Source: Mycetohabitans endofungorum (GTDB lineage Bacteria; Pseudomonadota; Gammaproteobacteria; Burkholderiales; Burkholderiaceae). Taken from it: a DNA stretch of 64,000 nucleotides. Shown piece after piece: positions 1 through 9,830 of this stretch. The position numbers and the translations under genes are program-made. The stretch is taken from positions 372,001 to 436,000 of the forward strand of contig NZ_CP132745.1 in assembly GCF_037477895.1 (NCBI RefSeq), written 5' to 3'. Positions within the stretch are counted from its first letter, which is position 1. Each line of letters opens with the position of its first letter. Below the pieces are notes generated by a model, which had not been told where the DNA came from, did not search any database, and was given only the letters and a program-made list of their open reading frames with translations.

Positions 1-1371
1 GACTAGTCGCGCCTCGCCGTCGCCGCTGGTTAGCGTGACCGCCACGCGTCCACGCCGGGGCGTAAACTTGATTGCGTTGGTCAGCAAATTCCAAATAATC
101 TGCTGCAGCCGAGCGGGATCACCATTGACCACTGCCGGCGCGCCGAGCACTGGCATGACGCGAAGCTCCTTCGCGTCGGCTGCTAGCTGTACGGTCGCGA
201 TCACGTCGGTGATCACATCGACCAGTTCGACGCGCTGCACGTTGAGCCCCACCTTGCCCGCCATGATGCGCGACATGTCCAGCAGATCATCGATCATCTG
301 CGATTGCAGCCGTGCATTGCGGTGGATCACCTGCAGGCCCTTCTCGACGCGAGCCGGATCGGACGCGTCACGCAGCAGCAACTGGGCCCATCCGACGATG
401 GCATTCAGCGGCGTGCGCAGTTCGTGCGACAGCGTGGCGACGAACTCGTCTTTGAGCCTGGATGCTCGCTCCGCTTCCGAGCGAGCCTGCCGCTCATTCG
501 CGAGCAAATGCTCACGCTCCTGCGCAGCCAGCTTCTGGTCGTCGATGTCGGTCGACGTGCCAAACCACTTGCTAACCCGGCCGGCGCCGTCCAGCAGCGG
601 CGCGGCCCGGGTCTTGAACCAGCGCCATGCGCCGTCGGCAGCCCGCAGCCGATGTTCGACATCGTAATCGCTACTGTCGCGCAAAGCGTCGGACCAACGC
701 TGTACAGTATGCTCGCGATCCTCAGGATGAACCAGCACGTCCGGCCACACGTGGCCAAGTAGTAACGGCGCGTCCATACCCGTGTAGGACAGCAACTGCT
801 TGGACGCGAAATCGATCCGTCCGTCGGGCAACGCAGTCCAGACCAGTTGCGGGATCGCCTCCGCCAGCGTCCGGTAGTGCAACTCCCTTGCACGAACCAG
901 CTCCGCCTCGGCAATTTCCCGCTGCGCGCGCTTCTGCGCCAACACGCGCTCGATTGCCTGTGGCAAGTAATCAAGGTAATCGGAGGTCTTGGGCACCACG
1001 TCCGCGACGCCCGAGCGCAGTGCCTCGATCACCCGCGTCTCGTCGGCAAAGCCGGTGCACAGGATGGCGGGCAGCATCGTGCCCTGCATGCGTAACGAGC
1101 GCAGGAAGTCAAGCCCCGTCTCGGCAGTACCGAGCACATAGTCTACGACCAGCACGTCAGGCCACCGCTCCTGGCCCCGGCTGTCCAGCCACGCGCGCGC
1201 GGCCTGCGTGCCCGTCAACGTCACCACGTCGAATCCGGCGCGGGTAAGCGCGCGGCGGGCCAGGCTAAGCAGACCCTCGTCGTCATCGATAATCAGTGCA
1301 CAGGCAGCCGGCTGGCCATCCGCACCCAATACTCCGGGTGACGAATCGACTCGATGAGAAGCAGGCGTCAT
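1..1371 (-). CDS. REC-PAS sensor histidine kinase (3' end outside window)
   Basis: Signal-transduction kinase read on the minus strand and cut by the window edge; 457 codons are visible. The order is an N-terminal receiver domain (acidic cluster DDD at residues 29-31, phospho-acceptor Asp about residue 77 in VVDYVLG), a PAS/PAC sensor (about 130-270), a HisKA domain with the phospho-His near residue 315 in TLSHELRTPLNAI, and the first part of the HATPase with an N-box (NLLTNAIKF). Its ATG overlaps the stop of the upstream kinase gene by the ATGA pattern, so the two are almost certainly translationally coupled. A receiver in front of a PAS-kinase suggests it takes phosphate from, or is gated by, the upstream kinase; that is inference. 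No ligand or target can be named. Confidence 0.85.
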   Translation of the reverse strand, partial: MTPASHRVDSSPGVLGADGQPAACALIIDDDEGLLSLARRALTRAGFDVVTLTGTQAARAWLDSRGQERWPDVLVVDYVLGTAETGLDFLRSLRMQGTMLPAILCTGFADETRVIEALRSGVADVVPKTSDYLDYLPQAIERVLAQKRAQREIAEAELVRARELHYRTLAEAIPQLVWTALPDGRIDFASKQLLSYTGMDAPLLLGHVWPDVLVHPEDREHTVQRWSDALRDSSDYDVEHRLRAADGAWRWFKTRAAPLLDGAGRVSKWFGTSTDIDDQKLAAQEREHLLANERQARSEAERASRLKDEFVATLSHELRTPLNAIVGWAQLLLRDASDPARVEKGLQVIHRNARLQSQMIDDLLDMSRIMAGKVGLNVQRVELVDVITDVIATVQLAADAKELRVMPVLGAPAVVNGDPARLQQIIWNLLTNAIKFTPRRGRVAVTLTSGDGEARLV

Positions 1372-3119
1372 ACGGGGAACGTCGAGTGAGTAGGCAACGG
1401 ACGGTCCGGAGCCAAAGCGCTGGCGCCGGGCTCCAGCCCGCTACCTGGGCGCAAGCGACCGACGCGCGCGGCCCTGGCTCCCGCGTTGACGCGGGCCAGC
1501 GTGTTCAGTGCTGCCGCACGCAACGCTTCATGTGCACTGCTAGATTCGGGCAGCGACAAGTAGAACGTCGAGCCGAATCCTTCACTGGACTCGGCCCACA
1601 CGTTGCCACCGTGTCGCTCGACAACACGGCGCACGAGCGCCAGTCCAATACCCTCACCCTTGGCTGCGCCACCGTGCAAGCGCTGGAACGCGGTGAACAA
1701 TTTGGGCAGTGCCGACGCGGGAATGCCATATCCGTTGTCGCGCACGTAGTAAATGCGTAACGAGTGTACGCCGACCGGGTTCGGACGCGTACCGATTTCG
1801 ATCTCGCCAGCGCGGCTCGGATCAAGATAATTGACCGCATTGGAAATCAAGTTCGCGAAGACTTGCTCGACCGCGGTCGGATCGCCCCATGCGGACGGCA
1901 ACGAATGCGTCTTCACAGTCACGCCCCGGCTCTTGATCGAGTCGCGCATGGCATCCACCACGCGGGACACCACCGCCTGCACATCGACTTGTTGCGGTCG
2001 GTATTCGACCCGGCCCGCGCGCGAGAGCCGCAGCAACGCGTCGATGATACTGGCCGAGCGCATCACCGCTGTTTGCAGAAAGCGCAACGCCTCGGCAATA
2101 TCGTCGTCGACAATCCGCAACAGCCGGCGCCGTTGTGTGTCGGTCAGCGTGCTGCGCGCCAGTATCTGGCGCAGTGAGTCGCACGCCAAGCTCAGTTCCT
2201 GCGAAAATCCTTGCAGGTTGACCAGCGGCGCGCGCAAGTCATGCGACACGCTGTAGATGAACATTTCGTTTTCTTGCGTACGCTCGCGCAAATGCTCGTT
2301 CATCGTGCCGAGTTCCTCGGCCTGATGCGCGAGATCAGACCGATAGCGCGACTCGATGCGCTCCGCTTCAAGCAGGCGTCGGCTCGTCTGGTGCAGCGCG
2401 AGGTCCAACTCGGCGATTTCATCGTCGCCCCCGAGCATCGGTGCGAGCGGCGCATTGTTCGCGAGCTGCTTAGTGTTGTCCGCAAGCGTGCGCAGCCGCC
2501 GTCGCACGCTCGACGTGAACACGTAGACCGCGATGGCGCCGGTAATGATCGACGCGACCACGGCCGACACGAGCAGCACCTGCTGCATGCGGCGCGCCTC
2601 GGCGACACGTTCGGTGCGCACGCTGTCCAGCCGCATTTCCTCTTGTTGCAACGCGGCGACCTGCGCACGGAAGTAATCGACGATATCGTGGCCATTGATC
2701 TCGCGAAAGCGGGCTACAAGCCCCGCTTGATGACCGTGCCGAAGCAGTTCCTGCGAACGCTCACTCCACTGCCGGTATGCCTGTGCGCTTTGCCGGATCT
2801 GCACCGCGCGTTCGACCTGCAACGGATTGTCGGCAACCAGTTCGATCAATCGGTCAATGCGACGGTCGATCTCGCCCCATTGGCTGGGCGGCGTCCATAC
2901 CTGTCCATACCCGTCAATCACGGCGCCGCGCATGCGCACGGCATCGACGAGCACTGGGTCGAGCACGGCAGTGGCCTGACTCAGCACTTCCTTGCTCCGC
3001 ACTGCCCACTGCTCCGCTTCCAGGGCCTCAGCCTGGGTACGCATCACGCCGACCAATAAGCCAAGCTCAACGAGGCTCGGAATCGCGATCAGCAGCAGCC
3101 CTTTGGTGATCAGTCTCAT
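1368..3119 (-). CDS. CHASE3-type membrane sensor histidine kinase
   Basis: Inner-membrane two-component sensor. From the chosen ATG at 3119, transmembrane segment 1 is residues 5-23 (MRLITKGLLLIAIPSLVEL), followed by a helical periplasmic region resembling CHASE3, transmembrane segment 2 at about 178-200, a HAMP-like stretch and coiled coil, a HisKA H-box near residue 290 (VSHDLRAPLVN), then HATPase N-box (NLISNAVNY), G1 (DNGYGIP) and G2 (GEGIGLALV). The frame stays open upstream to 3197, but the extra residues are arginine- and cysteine-rich and precede the natural start of the membrane anchor. It lacks a receiver of its own, while the next gene begins with one, so they probably form one relay. 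Signal unknown. Confidence 0.85.
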   Translation of the reverse strand: MRLITKGLLLIAIPSLVELGLLVGVMRTQAEALEAEQWAVRSKEVLSQATAVLDPVLVDAVRMRGAVIDGYGQVWTPPSQWGEIDRRIDRLIELVADNPLQVERAVQIRQSAQAYRQWSERSQELLRHGHQAGLVARFREINGHDIVDYFRAQVAALQQEEMRLDSVRTERVAEARRMQQVLLVSAVVASIITGAIAVYVFTSSVRRRLRTLADNTKQLANNAPLAPMLGGDDEIAELDLALHQTSRRLLEAERIESRYRSDLAHQAEELGTMNEHLRERTQENEMFIYSVSHDLRAPLVNLQGFSQELSLACDSLRQILARSTLTDTQRRRLLRIVDDDIAEALRFLQTAVMRSASIIDALLRLSRAGRVEYRPQQVDVQAVVSRVVDAMRDSIKSRGVTVKTHSLPSAWGDPTAVEQVFANLISNAVNYLDPSRAGEIEIGTRPNPVGVHSLRIYYVRDNGYGIPASALPKLFTAFQRLHGGAAKGEGIGLALVRRVVERHGGNVWAESSEGFGSTFYLSLPESSSAHEALRAAALNTLARVNAGARAARVGRLRPGSGLEPGASALAPDRPLPTHSTFPV

Positions 3120-3352
3120 ACAGCGTTCTGGCGTTGGCGAAACAATGCGCACAGCAATGCCCGATTCGGCGCACGCGCGAAACGGCATGACAAGCACGCG
3201 GCGGCGCGGCGTGTCGCCGGATCGGCCGCGGAGCCATTATCGCGTCGTTTAGCCTAAATGACAAAAACCCATGTTGTGACAAATGACCTTCATCGATTCA
3301 GATATAAGGGCCACAACATTGCGCATGATAATTTCAATATTGCGCTCAATAA

Positions 3353-4153
3353 TCAGCTTTCCGGCTCGAAAATTTCTCCTCCAAGCATATGTACGCCTTC
3401 ACGTAGCAGCCTATACGCGGCGGCGACGGCCTCCGGGTCACCTTTCACGCCCAAATCGATATGCCGTCGCGCATAGATCCCACCGTGCTCGACATCGCCG
3501 ACGCTGGGCAAGCTGAAGACACGTACGCTGACAAAATCGCGTTCGATACGCTCCATCAGCGGCGTGAGCGCGGACTCAGGCAACTCGAATACCAGAAATG
3601 AGCGCTCGTCATGCGGCGTGCCGTGATGCAAATGGGCATAATGGGTATCGAGCACCCATTCCATCATGGGCCATGCCATGACAGGGAACCCCGGCATAAA
3701 ATAATGATTGCGCACCGAAAAGCCGGGAATCTTGTTATAGCTGTTTGGAATGATGCTGGCGCCCTGCGGGAACACGCCCATGTTGAAGCGATGCCGGTTA
3801 TCCGGCGCATCCAGGTCCGCCTGGCCGGTCGGTGCGGTTTCAATAATCCGCTCAGCGATCAGTTGCCGGGCCTGTGGGTGCAGTTCCAGCGGCACGCCGA
3901 GCGCGGCCGCCGCACACTGCCGCGTATGATCGTCCGGCGTCGCGCCGATGCCCCCAGTCACGAAGACGATGTCATCGGAGTCGAAGGTGCGCTTGAGCGT
4001 GGCAGTGATTCGTCTGCGCTCGTCACCATTGTACTCGGCCCACGCGAGCGCCAGCCCCCGCGCGCGAAGCAACTCGATGGCCTTCGGCAAATGCTTGTCA
4101 ACACGCCGTCCGGACAGGATTTCGTCGCCAATGATGATAATGCCGAACCCCAT
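3353..4153 (-). CDS. CinA-like / MoaB-Mog domain protein
   Basis: A 266-residue protein of the competence/damage-inducible protein A (CinA N-terminal) family, built on the molybdopterin-binding MoaB/Mog fold. It opens with GFGIIIIGDEILSGRRVDKH and has the family's GGIGATPDDHT loop near residue 95. It lacks the C-terminal nicotinamide-deamidase domain of full CinA, as is usual for the short version in Burkholderia relatives. Exact substrate unknown; pyrophosphatase or cofactor housekeeping is possible from family knowledge. It is followed at 35 bp by the EI24-like gene upstream on the same strand. Confidence 0.85.
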   Translation of the reverse strand: MGFGIIIIGDEILSGRRVDKHLPKAIELLRARGLALAWAEYNGDERRRITATLKRTFDSDDIVFVTGGIGATPDDHTRQCAAAALGVPLELHPQARQLIAERIIETAPTGQADLDAPDNRHRFNMGVFPQGASIIPNSYNKIPGFSVRNHYFMPGFPVMAWPMMEWVLDTHYAHLHHGTPHDERSFLVFELPESALTPLMERIERDFVSVRVFSLPSVGDVEHGGIYARRHIDLGVKGDPEAVAAAYRLLREGVHMLGGEIFEPES

Positions 4154-4187
4154 GGGATCCCCTTGATCGTTTCAGACGGCACGCAGC

Positions 4188-5033
4188 TTACGCCGATCCT
4201 GGCGGGCGCGCTTGCGTTGGTTGCCGGTCAGTCCCATGGTGTCGCGCACGCAATCGCCGCAGCACGCTCAGGCAATAATGAGCGAACCACAGCGCGGAAA
4301 ACACGAAGATACACACGTACAGCCAGATCGACACGATCGCGACGAATGGGAACAGCACGATCATCAACACGGAGGATGCCCACAGCAGCGTTGGGACCGC
4401 GCCGAGCATCCCGCACATCACGCCGATCGCGAGCAGCGGCACGCGGTGCGTGCGAAAAATCATGCGCCGCTCATCCAAGCTTGCATGCCATGCCAGCGCA
4501 TCATAGGTCATCACGCGATAGGTGAGCCAGCCCCACAGCAGCGGCGGGATCACGGCGAACAGCGGCGGCACGAGCCACAGCGGAACCGTGACGACCAGCA
4601 GCAGCACGCAGATGCACGTGGCCGCGATCGAGTGGAGCAGACTGCCGAGCAGCGTGCCGCCGCGCAAGGGCTCCAGATCGGCGAATTGGCGCGCACCGAG
4701 ATGGCGGATCACCGCCGGCATCGATATCGCGGCAATCATCAGCAATACGGTCAACACGATCAATGGCACAGCGATCGCGACAACGACGAGCGGCGCGAGC
4801 ACCATTTGTACGTGGCCGAAGCCGATCCCCATGAGCAGCGAATTGATCGATGCAGTCCAGCCCCAGTGTGACAGCCAACCGTGCGCCGCACCGACCCATC
4901 CTTCCCAGCCAAACCACAGCACCGCTCCCCAGCCCAGCGCGGTCAGCAAAAACGGCAACACGGTCAACCACAGCATTCGTGGATGAAGCATGCCCAGCAG
5001 CGCACGACCGAACGAACCGAGCAACTCGTTCAT
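4188..5033 (-). CDS. EI24/CysZ-like inner-membrane protein
   Basis: An integral membrane protein with five or six long hydrophobic segments (for example ILRM-type N-terminal helix LWLTVLPFLLTALGW, and later VVVAIAVPLIVLTVLLMIAA and ILLLVVTVPLWLVPPLF-like stretches). Length and pattern match the EI24 domain family, which includes the sulfate permease CysZ. Actual substrate cannot be told. The start is taken as ATG 5033 (MNELLGSFGRALLGML); a GTG eight codons earlier (5057) is also open but runs into the tail of the broken YncE-like frame. No obvious Shine-Dalgarno. Confidence 0.75.
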   Translation of the reverse strand: MNELLGSFGRALLGMLHPRMLWLTVLPFLLTALGWGAVLWFGWEGWVGAAHGWLSHWGWTASINSLLMGIGFGHVQMVLAPLVVVAIAVPLIVLTVLLMIAAISMPAVIRHLGARQFADLEPLRGGTLLGSLLHSIAATCICVLLLVVTVPLWLVPPLFAVIPPLLWGWLTYRVMTYDALAWHASLDERRMIFRTHRVPLLAIGVMCGMLGAVPTLLWASSVLMIVLFPFVAIVSIWLYVCIFVFSALWFAHYCLSVLRRLRARHHGTDRQPTQARPPGSA

Positions 5034-5530
5034 TGGCAAAGACGTGGTGTCGGCCACGGTGGTGCGATGCGCGCGGTATGCGACGTCGGGCTCATGAGGC
5101 GGCCCGACACCTGCAGCGTCACGGACGCGGTACGACTGTCGTCCAGCCGGTCCAGCCGCAGGCCGGTCGATACGAACCCTTTTCGATCCGGCGAGAAATC
5201 GATCTGGTACGGATCCTCGATGCCCTCGACCCAGCGCTGCACCTTGCCGGACTTCGGATCAACGAACATCAGGTTGTTGAACACCGAGTTTGCGACGATC
5301 AGCGACATATTATCCAGAGTCGGCATCAAGTGATGCGACTCCTTATCCGTCGGCACAGTGCCGACGACTTGCCGCGACGCCTGGTCGATTAGTGACAGCG
5401 TGGCTTTACCCGAGTTCAGGACGATGACGTTGTTGGCGACAGCCAGCGGAGCCAGCGCGACACACACGAGCGCGGCGGCAAGCGAGCCGGCCACGCGGCG
5501 GGCCTGTACACAGCGGTTGGAATTGAGCAT
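5030..5530 (-). pseudogene. Truncated YncE-like beta-propeller protein
   Basis: The first about 130 residues look genuine: a signal peptide (VAGSLAAALVCVALAPLAVA, cleavage after AVA) and beta-propeller blades typical of YncE-family periplasmic proteins (VLNSGKATLSLIDQ, VSLIVANSVFNNLMFVDP-like repeats, FSPDRKGFVSTGLRL). After the LRLDRLD segment the sequence turns to low-complexity residues and stops at about 166 aa. A full seven-bladed YncE protein has about 300-350 residues, so roughly half is missing. The 3' end abuts the EI24 gene, consistent with an internal deletion that removed the C-terminal blades. A short secreted product could still be made, but is unlikely to fold. Confidence 0.65.
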
Positions 5531-5626
5531 GGACACCCAGACAGGAAAACTGCGTCTATTGTACGGACTTTGCCGAGGGCCCGGAACGAATCGCGCATCG
5601 GGGCAAACGTGCCGGCATGTCGCGCG

Positions 5627-8600
5627 TCATCGCTGCATCGATTCCCATACCTTATGCAGCCGCTTGACAGACACCGGCATCGGCGTACGCAGTTCCTGCG
5701 CGAACAGCGAGATGCGCAACTCCTCGAGGAGCCAGCGGAACTCTACGAGCCGTGCATCGGCTGCGCCTCCGCGCTGCGACAACGCACGCTGGTATGGCTG
5801 CATGAGCTGCGCACACTCGGCCGCGAGCCGCTGGTCACGCGCCGGGTCCACCTTGAGCTTGTCAATGCGCAACGACATGCCCTTTAAATAACGCGGGAAA
5901 TGCGCAAGCTGGGCGTAAGGCGTATCGATCACAAAGCGGCGGGTCATCAGCGCGGCCAACTGCTGCTGCATGTCCGCGTGGGCTGCGCCAAAGCCTTTGG
6001 CTTGCGCGAGCTTCTTCACGAGCGCTGCGTACTCGGCGAGGATTTGGCCGGTCAGCCGTGCGAGTTCCTGGGCGAGCAGCGACAGTCTAGCCCGGCCCTC
6101 ATCGCGCCGGGCCGCGAAGCTAGCATCGTCGTGCGGCCACGGCGACTGCAGGCAGGCACGGTCCAGCGCGGCCTCGATCAATTGGTCGCGCAGTTCCTCC
6201 TGCGTGCCGAGTGCCATGTACTGCATTGACATTTCGCGTAGTCCTGGCAAGTTTTTCGCCAGATAGCGGATCGGCTCGCGCAACTGCAGTGCGAACAGCC
6301 GGCGCAGACCGGCGCGATGGATATGCTCGGCCTGCGCAGGCGAATCAAAGACTTCGACGTCGCAGTGCCCACCACGATCGACCAGGGCCGGATAGCCGAA
6401 CAGCGTCTGGCCGCCACGCTGGATCTCGAGCAACTCGGGTAGCGTGCCAAAATTCCACGTCGTCAGGTTCTCATACAGCGCGGTACAGGCCGGCCGCGCC
6501 GTATCCGATGCTTCGGCGTGCGCCGGCCCGCCGGCGTTCGCCAATTTGTTTCGCGCCGGGCCGGTTGACGGCTGTCCGGCCACACGCGACGCACCCGGTG
6601 CCGGTCCATCGCCCGACGTGCGGCTGGACGTGCGGCCCGGCGAACCAGCGCTTGCCGCAGCCGCCTGCGTATGCTGGAATGGTTGCCGCCCATCGGCCAA
6701 TGCCGCGCTGGCCGCACCCGACGCGATGCGCTGGAACTGTTGCTGCGCCTGCGCGCCAAACTCGCCGCGCAGTTGCGCGAGATTGCGCGCCATGGCGAGC
6801 TGGCGCCCGTGCTCATCGACCACCTTGAAGTTCATGAACAGGTGAGCCGGCAGCGTCTCGATCTTAAAGTCGGTCGACTTGACCATCACTTGCTTGTGCT
6901 CGCGCAGATCGGCGATCAGCGCGTCAATCAACGACTGCCCGGCAAAATACACGCGCTCGACGAAACCGGCCGCATACTCGGGCAGCGGCACACAATGTCG
7001 GCGCAGCTTTTGCGGTAGCGATTTGAGCAGCGACTGCACCTTGTCCTTCAACATGCCAGGCACCAACCATTCGGTGCGACGCGCGTCGACTTGGTTCAGC
7101 GCGTACAACGGCACGGTCAGCGTGACGCCATCACGCGCCGCGCCCGGCTCGAAATGGTAGCTCAGCGCCATGTCAACGCCGGCCATCGCCAGCCGTTTCG
7201 GAAACAGATCCGTCGTCACGCCGGCCGCTTCATGCCGCATCAGGTCCTCGCGCGACAGAAACAGCAGCTTGTCGCCGTCGCTACCTCGCCGCCGCGCCTC
7301 GTCGCGATACCAGCGCTCGAACGCCGCGCCGGTATGGATTTGCGCGGGCACCGCCGCATCGTAGTACGCGTAGATCAACTCATCGTCAACCAGCACGTCC
7401 TGACGACGTGACTTGTGCTCGAGTTGCTCAATTTGCGCGACCAGCCGCCGATTGTGCGCAAAGAATGGCAGACGAGTGTCGAATTCGCCATCGACCAGCG
7501 CGCCGCGAATAAACAATTCCCGCGCACGTGCCGGATCCTGTGCGCCGAACGCGATGCGCCGGCGCTGATAGACGGGCAGCCCATACAATGTGCCGCGCTC
7601 GAACGCCACCACCTGCTCGGCCTTCTTTTCCCAATGCGGCTCGGCGACCGAGCGCTTGATCAGGTGGCCGCCGACACGCTCGATCCATTCCGGCTCGATG
7701 CGGGCGACGGTGCGCGCGTAAAGTCGGGTGGTCTCGACCAACTCCGCGGCCATCACCCAGCGGCCGGCCTTTTTTGCAAGCGTCGATCCCGGCCATACGA
7801 AGAAACGAATGCCCCGTGCCCCCAGGTAATGCGGATCGTTGTCGGCCTTCAGACCGATATTTCCGAGCAATCCCGCCAACAGCGCCTGATGGATCTGCTC
7901 GAACGTCGCCTCGGACTCATTTAACCGCCAGCCGTGCTCGCGCACCACGGTCAACAACTGCGAATGCACGTCGCGCCACTCGCGCAGCCGCAGATGCGAG
8001 AGGAATTGCGCGCGGCACGCTTCGGCCAGTTGCCGGTTCGATTTCTTGTGTGCAACGGCTTCCTCAAACCACGCCCAAATCTTCAGCCACGTGATGAACT
8101 CCGAGCGCTCGTCGGCAAAGCGGCGATGCGCCTGGTCAGCCTGCTCCTGCGCGTCCAGCGGACGCTCGCGCGGATCCTGCACGGACAGCGCGCTGGCAAT
8201 GATCAGCATTTCGCGCAACGCGTGTTGCTCGCGCGCCGCGACAATCATCCGGGCCACGCGCGGATCCAGCGGCAGGCGCGCCAGCTCGCGACCGACCGGC
8301 GTCAACGCATTGTCGTCGTCAACCGCGCCAAGCTCGGCGAGCAATTGGTAACCATCGGCAATGGCCCGGCCCGGCGGTGGCTCGACGAACGGAAACGCGT
8401 CGATTTCGGCCAGGTGCAACGACTTCATCCGCAGGATCACCGACGCCAGTGACGCGCGTAGGATCTCCGGATCCGTGAAGCGCGGGCGAGCCTGGAAGTC
8501 ACGCTCATCATAGAGCCGAATGCAGACGCCGTCGGCCACCCGGCCGCACCGGCCAGCCCGCTGATTGGCGGCGGCTTGCGACACCGGCTCAATCTGCAAT

Positions 8601-9808
8601 TGTTCGACCTTGTTCCGGTACGAATAGCGCTTGACCCGCGCCAGGCCGGTGTCGACAACATAGCGGATGCCGGGCACCGTCAGCGATGTCTCCGCGACGT
8701 TGGTGGCGAGCACGATGCGGCGCGCATTGCCGGGCCGGAACACCCGCTCCTGCTCGGCGGCCGATAGCCGGGCGAACAGCGGCAGGATCTCGGTATGCGG
8801 CGGATGGTGCTTGCGCAGCGCCTCAGCGGCGTCGCGGATCTCCCGTTCGCCCGGCAGGAAAACCAGAACATCGCCCGGGCCTTCGCGACACAGTTCATCC
8901 ACCGCGTCGACGATCGCGTCATGCAAGTCGCGCTCGGCCTGACGCGCGGCAGTGATACTGCCCGTGGCGCCCGGCGCAGAGCCCGGTGAGCCAAGTGGAC
9001 CGGCCCCTGGCGCCGCGCCGCGCCGTGCGGGCGTGGCGCGCCCATCGTCGCCGACGACCGGCCGATAGCGGATCTCGACCGGATACAATCGTCCGCTGAC
9101 CTCGATGACGGGCGCGGGTCGCTCGTCGCTGCTAAAGTGGCGCGCAAAGCGCTGCGCATCGATCGTAGCCGACGTGACGATCAGCTTCAGGTCAGCACGC
9201 CGCGGCAGGATCTGCTTCAGATAGCCAAGCAGGAAATCGATATTCAGGCTGCGCTCGTGCGCCTCGTCGATGATGATCGTATCGTAGGCGCGCAGCAGCG
9301 GATCGGTCTGCGTCTCCGCGAGCAGGATGCCGTCGGTCATCAACTTGACCGATGCACCCGGCGACAGGTTGTCGGTGAAACGGACCTTGTAGCCCACCAC
9401 TTCGCCGAACGGCGTACCCAGTTCCTCGGCAATGCGTCGCGCCGTCGCCGATGCCGCGATACGTCGCGGTTGCGTATGGCCGATCAGGCCGGTGCCGCCC
9501 GCGCCCAGCCCGCGTCCGAGCGCCAAGCAGATCTTGGGCAGTTGCGTGGTCTTGCCTGATCCGGTTTCGCCGCTGACGATCACGACTTGGTGGTGCGCGA
9601 TCGCGGCAGCGATCTCGTCGCGCCGACCGCTAACGGGCAGCGCCTGCGGGAACGTGACGGGAGGCACCGGATTGGGCGCAGGGTTGTGCGCCGAGGACGC
9701 GCGTCGGGCCTCGGCGCGACGTGCAGCAGGCGGCCTGCCGTGGCGCGCAGGGTCAGCGAGATCAGTCGGCGATGCATCTGCCGCGCGGTTTTTGGCTACA
9801 TTGGACAT
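5627..9808 (-). CDS. hrpA: ATP-dependent RNA helicase HrpA (DEAH/RHA)
   Basis: A 1393-residue DEAH-box helicase, close to the usual HrpA length. Walker A GETGSGKTTQLPK is near residue 81, DEAHERS near 180 and motif III SATID near 208; the conserved QRAGRCGR motif VI, the helicase-associated domain, OB fold and the long HrpA-specific C-terminal DUF3418 region follow. HrpA acts in RNA metabolism, including rescue of stalled ribosomes in E. coli. A low-complexity Ala/Gly/Pro insert (about residues 1055-1115) and an insert near 255-285 are seen; such inserts are tolerated in this family. It starts 22 bp from argA on the opposite strand, so the two genes share a very compact divergent promoter. 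Confidence 0.97.
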   Translation of the reverse strand: MSNVAKNRAADASPTDLADPARHGRPPAARRAEARRASSAHNPAPNPVPPVTFPQALPVSGRRDEIAAAIAHHQVVIVSGETGSGKTTQLPKICLALGRGLGAGGTGLIGHTQPRRIAASATARRIAEELGTPFGEVVGYKVRFTDNLSPGASVKLMTDGILLAETQTDPLLRAYDTIIIDEAHERSLNIDFLLGYLKQILPRRADLKLIVTSATIDAQRFARHFSSDERPAPVIEVSGRLYPVEIRYRPVVGDDGRATPARRGAAPGAGPLGSPGSAPGATGSITAARQAERDLHDAIVDAVDELCREGPGDVLVFLPGEREIRDAAEALRKHHPPHTEILPLFARLSAAEQERVFRPGNARRIVLATNVAETSLTVPGIRYVVDTGLARVKRYSYRNKVEQLQIEPVSQAAANQRAGRCGRVADGVCIRLYDERDFQARPRFTDPEILRASLASVILRMKSLHLAEIDAFPFVEPPPGRAIADGYQLLAELGAVDDDNALTPVGRELARLPLDPRVARMIVAAREQHALREMLIIASALSVQDPRERPLDAQEQADQAHRRFADERSEFITWLKIWAWFEEAVAHKKSNRQLAEACRAQFLSHLRLREWRDVHSQLLTVVREHGWRLNESEATFEQIHQALLAGLLGNIGLKADNDPHYLGARGIRFFVWPGSTLAKKAGRWVMAAELVETTRLYARTVARIEPEWIERVGGHLIKRSVAEPHWEKKAEQVVAFERGTLYGLPVYQRRRIAFGAQDPARARELFIRGALVDGEFDTRLPFFAHNRRLVAQIEQLEHKSRRQDVLVDDELIYAYYDAAVPAQIHTGAAFERWYRDEARRRGSDGDKLLFLSREDLMRHEAAGVTTDLFPKRLAMAGVDMALSYHFEPGAARDGVTLTVPLYALNQVDARRTEWLVPGMLKDKVQSLLKSLPQKLRRHCVPLPEYAAGFVERVYFAGQSLIDALIADLREHKQVMVKSTDFKIETLPAHLFMNFKVVDEHGRQLAMARNLAQLRGEFGAQAQQQFQRIASGAASAALADGRQPFQHTQAAAASAGSPGRTSSRTSGDGPAPGASRVAGQPSTGPARNKLANAGGPAHAEASDTARPACTALYENLTTWNFGTLPELLEIQRGGQTLFGYPALVDRGGHCDVEVFDSPAQAEHIHRAGLRRLFALQLREPIRYLAKNLPGLREMSMQYMALGTQEELRDQLIEAALDRACLQSPWPHDDASFAARRDEGRARLSLLAQELARLTGQILAEYAALVKKLAQAKGFGAAHADMQQQLAALMTRRFVIDTPYAQLAHFPRYLKGMSLRIDKLKVDPARDQRLAAECAQLMQPYQRALSQRGGAADARLVEFRWLLEELRISLFAQELRTPMPVSVKRLHKVWESMQR

Positions 9809-9818
9809 GGGGGCGCAT

Positions 9819-9824
9819 TATAAT
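9819..9824 (+). promoter_or_regulatory. -10 box of argA, predicting a leaderless mRNA
   Basis: A perfect TATAAT lies in the 22-bp gap between hrpA and argA and ends 6 bp before the argA ATG at 9831. A transcript starting 7 bp downstream of this hexamer would begin at the A of the start codon. No Shine-Dalgarno-like sequence precedes the ATG and no strong -35 match is visible at 17 bp. Confidence 0.55.
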
Positions 9825-9830
9825 CCGGCC

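Noticed and set aside
4212..4871. Long plus-strand frame rich in His, Gln and Arg opposite the EI24-like gene
   Set aside because: Composition is the usual shadow of a high-GC membrane-protein gene on the other strand.
9432..9830. Upstream extension of the argA frame
   Set aside because: It is antisense to hrpA; homologous start and TATAAT position favour ATG 9831.
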